Shown here: positions 19,084 to 20,219 of the stretch, piece by piece
How the letters are laid out: each line of letters opens with the position of its first letter
Position numbering within the stretch: the stretch's first letter is position 1
Assembly (NCBI GenBank): GCA_003481005.1
Contig: QUKC01000032.1
Location: 1-20,219, forward strand
Direction of reading: 5' to 3'
DNA length: 20,219 nucleotides
DNA from: Firmicutes bacterium TM09-10
GTDB taxonomy: Bacteria; Bacillota; Clostridia; Lachnospirales; Lachnospiraceae
Notes under the pieces: model-generated
What the model saw: the letters and a program-made list of their open reading frames with translations, nothing else
The model's database searches: none
What the model was told of the DNA's origin: nothing
Made by a program: the position numbers and the translations under genes

Positions 19084-20219
19084 ATGAATTATAAGCAGAA
19101 TGAAAAAATCAATCAAGTAAAAGAATCAACTTTGGTAGTTGGAATCGATATCGGAAGCACGACACAGTATGCCAGGGCATTTGACTGGAGAGGCATTGAG
19201 CTTGGGAAAGTCTTTCCGTTCAGCAACAGCAGAGAAGGATTTGAATCTTTCAAAGCATGGATGCAGCATTTACAGGACAAGTATAAGAAGCTGGATGCAA
19301 TCGTAGGTATCGAGCCGACAGGTCATTACTGGTTTGACCTTGGCGCTTATCTTGAGGATGAGGGCATCCTCCTGGTTATGGTTAATCCTTATGCGGTAAA
19401 GCAGACCAAGGAACTGGATGACAACAGCCAAAGCAAGAATGACAGGAAGGATCCGAAGGTAATTGCAAAGCTGGTTACCGAGGGCCGGTATTCTGCACCG
19501 TATACACCGGATGGTGTGTATGCTGATTTAAGAATTATGGTGGCCAATCGTAAGAGACTCATCAGGGAGATGACCCAGATCAAAAACAGATTTGCCAGAT
19601 GGTTCGCCATATAGTTCCCCGAGTACACAGATGTGTTTGGGGACTATGAAGCACAGAGCAGTATGCTGCTTCTAAAGAAAGTTTGTACTCCGGAAGCAAT
19701 CGTGGAACTGGGAGCCGAGAAAATCAATCAAATCTGGCGTGATGCAAAGCTTAGGGCTGTAGGAATGAAAAGGGCAACGACCCTGTGTGAGACAGCAAAA
19801 CGCAGCATCGGCTTAAAGAAAGGTTCTTCGGCTGCCCGGTATGAAATGAAACTGTTGCTCGAGGATTACGAATACAAAAAGGCACAGCTTGACGCCGTTA
19901 TGGAGGAGATAGAAAAGCTGTGCAGGAAGATACCCGAAAGCGAGCAGATGCTTGCCATCAAAGGTATAGGAGTGATCACGGTAGCCGGATTTCTGGCAGA
20001 AGTGGGTGATGTGAGGCGTTTCGAATCACCCAGACAGATACAAAAGCTGGCAGGACTCTCATTACGGGAGAACAGCTCAGGAAAGCACAAAGGACAGACG
20101 TCCATAAGTAAAAGAGGTCGGAGTAAGCTGCGGGCAGTACTGTTCAATGCAGCGATTCCGTTGATAGCGAAGAATCCGGAGTTTAAGTCATTGCATGAGT
20201 ATTACACGACAAGAGCGAA
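19084..20219 (+). pseudogene. IS110-family transposase interrupted by an in-frame amber stop, 3' end outside window
   Basis: The start at 19084 has AAGGAG spaced 9-10 bp. The N-terminal DEDD (RuvC-like) domain shows VVGIDIGSTTQYARAF (Asp22), IVGIEPTGHYWFDLGAYL and KNDRKDPKVIAKLV. At 19612-19614 a TAG follows RFARWFAI, and the same frame resumes at once with FPEYTDVFGDYEA and stays open to the window edge. That part contains the Tnp20 domain: MLAIKGIGVITVAGFLAEV, RFESPRQIQKLAGL and ENSSGKHKGQTSISKRG with the conserved serine. Thus one codon change, not a frameshift, splits the protein at residue 177. The product is probably inactive unless the stop is read through. The C-terminus is not seen. 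Confidence 0.85.

Larger units (their letters stand above)
18936..20219 (+). mobile_element. IS110-family insertion sequence, right part outside window
   Basis: An IS110-type transposase with about 150 bp of upstream non-coding sequence lies between the terminator and its start. IS110 elements lack clear terminal inverted repeats, so the left end cannot be placed; 18936 is only the first base after the preceding terminator. The element continues past the right edge. Confidence 0.5.

Overview
The window looks like the accessory genome of a gut Firmicute, most likely a Lachnospiraceae-type Clostridium. The basis is AAGGAGG-type ribosome binding sites, Clostridia-type TnpX/TnpV and PcfB/VirD4/RepA families, and two tRNA-binding domains of the kind found at the C-terminus of clostridial methionyl-tRNA synthetases. 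I see no rRNA, tRNA or CRISPR. Nearly all of it is nested or adjoining mobile DNA.

Layout. (1) 1 to about 3392: one end of a Tn4451-like transposon, with an excisionase-like HTH protein, an XRE regulator, a small unknown, TnpV and the large serine recombinase TnpX. It sits inside a VirD4/TraG coupling-protein gene, which is cut just after residue 317. (2) About 3393 to 7990: part of a conjugative element (truncated traG, pcfB, a RepA_N/DUF6017 replication protein, a Cys-rich small protein) on the minus strand, then a second large serine recombinase on the plus strand that has lost its catalytic N-terminus. This recombinase abuts the C-terminal half of a macro-domain protein, so an element end probably lies at about 7990. 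(3) 8273 to 8940: an AT-rich spacer with four ATTGGTT/AACCAAT boxes and a complete small tRNA-binding protein.

(4) About 9190 to 17840: an AT-rich module ending in an intact Tn916-type tyrosine integrase. It holds a MerR regulator fused to a DUF1648-like membrane domain, a small XRE regulator, a self-cleaving XRE/S24 repressor divergent from a Y-family DNA polymerase, a LexA DNA-binding domain without its protease domain, small proteins, a Com-like zinc finger, two XRE regulators each followed by a degenerate resolvase-fold protein, a MazF-like toxin, a DUF6462 excisionase-like protein and a ribbon-helix-helix protein. I find no relaxase or replication protein in it. (5) 18069 to 18557: a second, more GC-rich tRNA-binding domain with no RBS, probably a gene fragment at the integrase-proximal junction. 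(6) 18558 to 20219: a non-coding stretch with several hairpins, then an IS110-family transposase broken by an in-frame amber stop and running off the window.

How it may work. The module in (4) appears to couple DNA damage (S24 repressor cleavage) to a mutagenic polymerase cassette, with an operator palindrome at the divergent promoters and a matching half-site at the small XRE gene. The XRE/resolvase-like/MazF/DUF6462 run looks like one operon for maintenance and excision control, and the RHH gene has an operator-like palindrome exactly filling its promoter spacer. The least familiar parts are the paired XRE plus apparently dead recombinase modules, the truncated LexA, and the structured intergenic RNA at 13242-13327.
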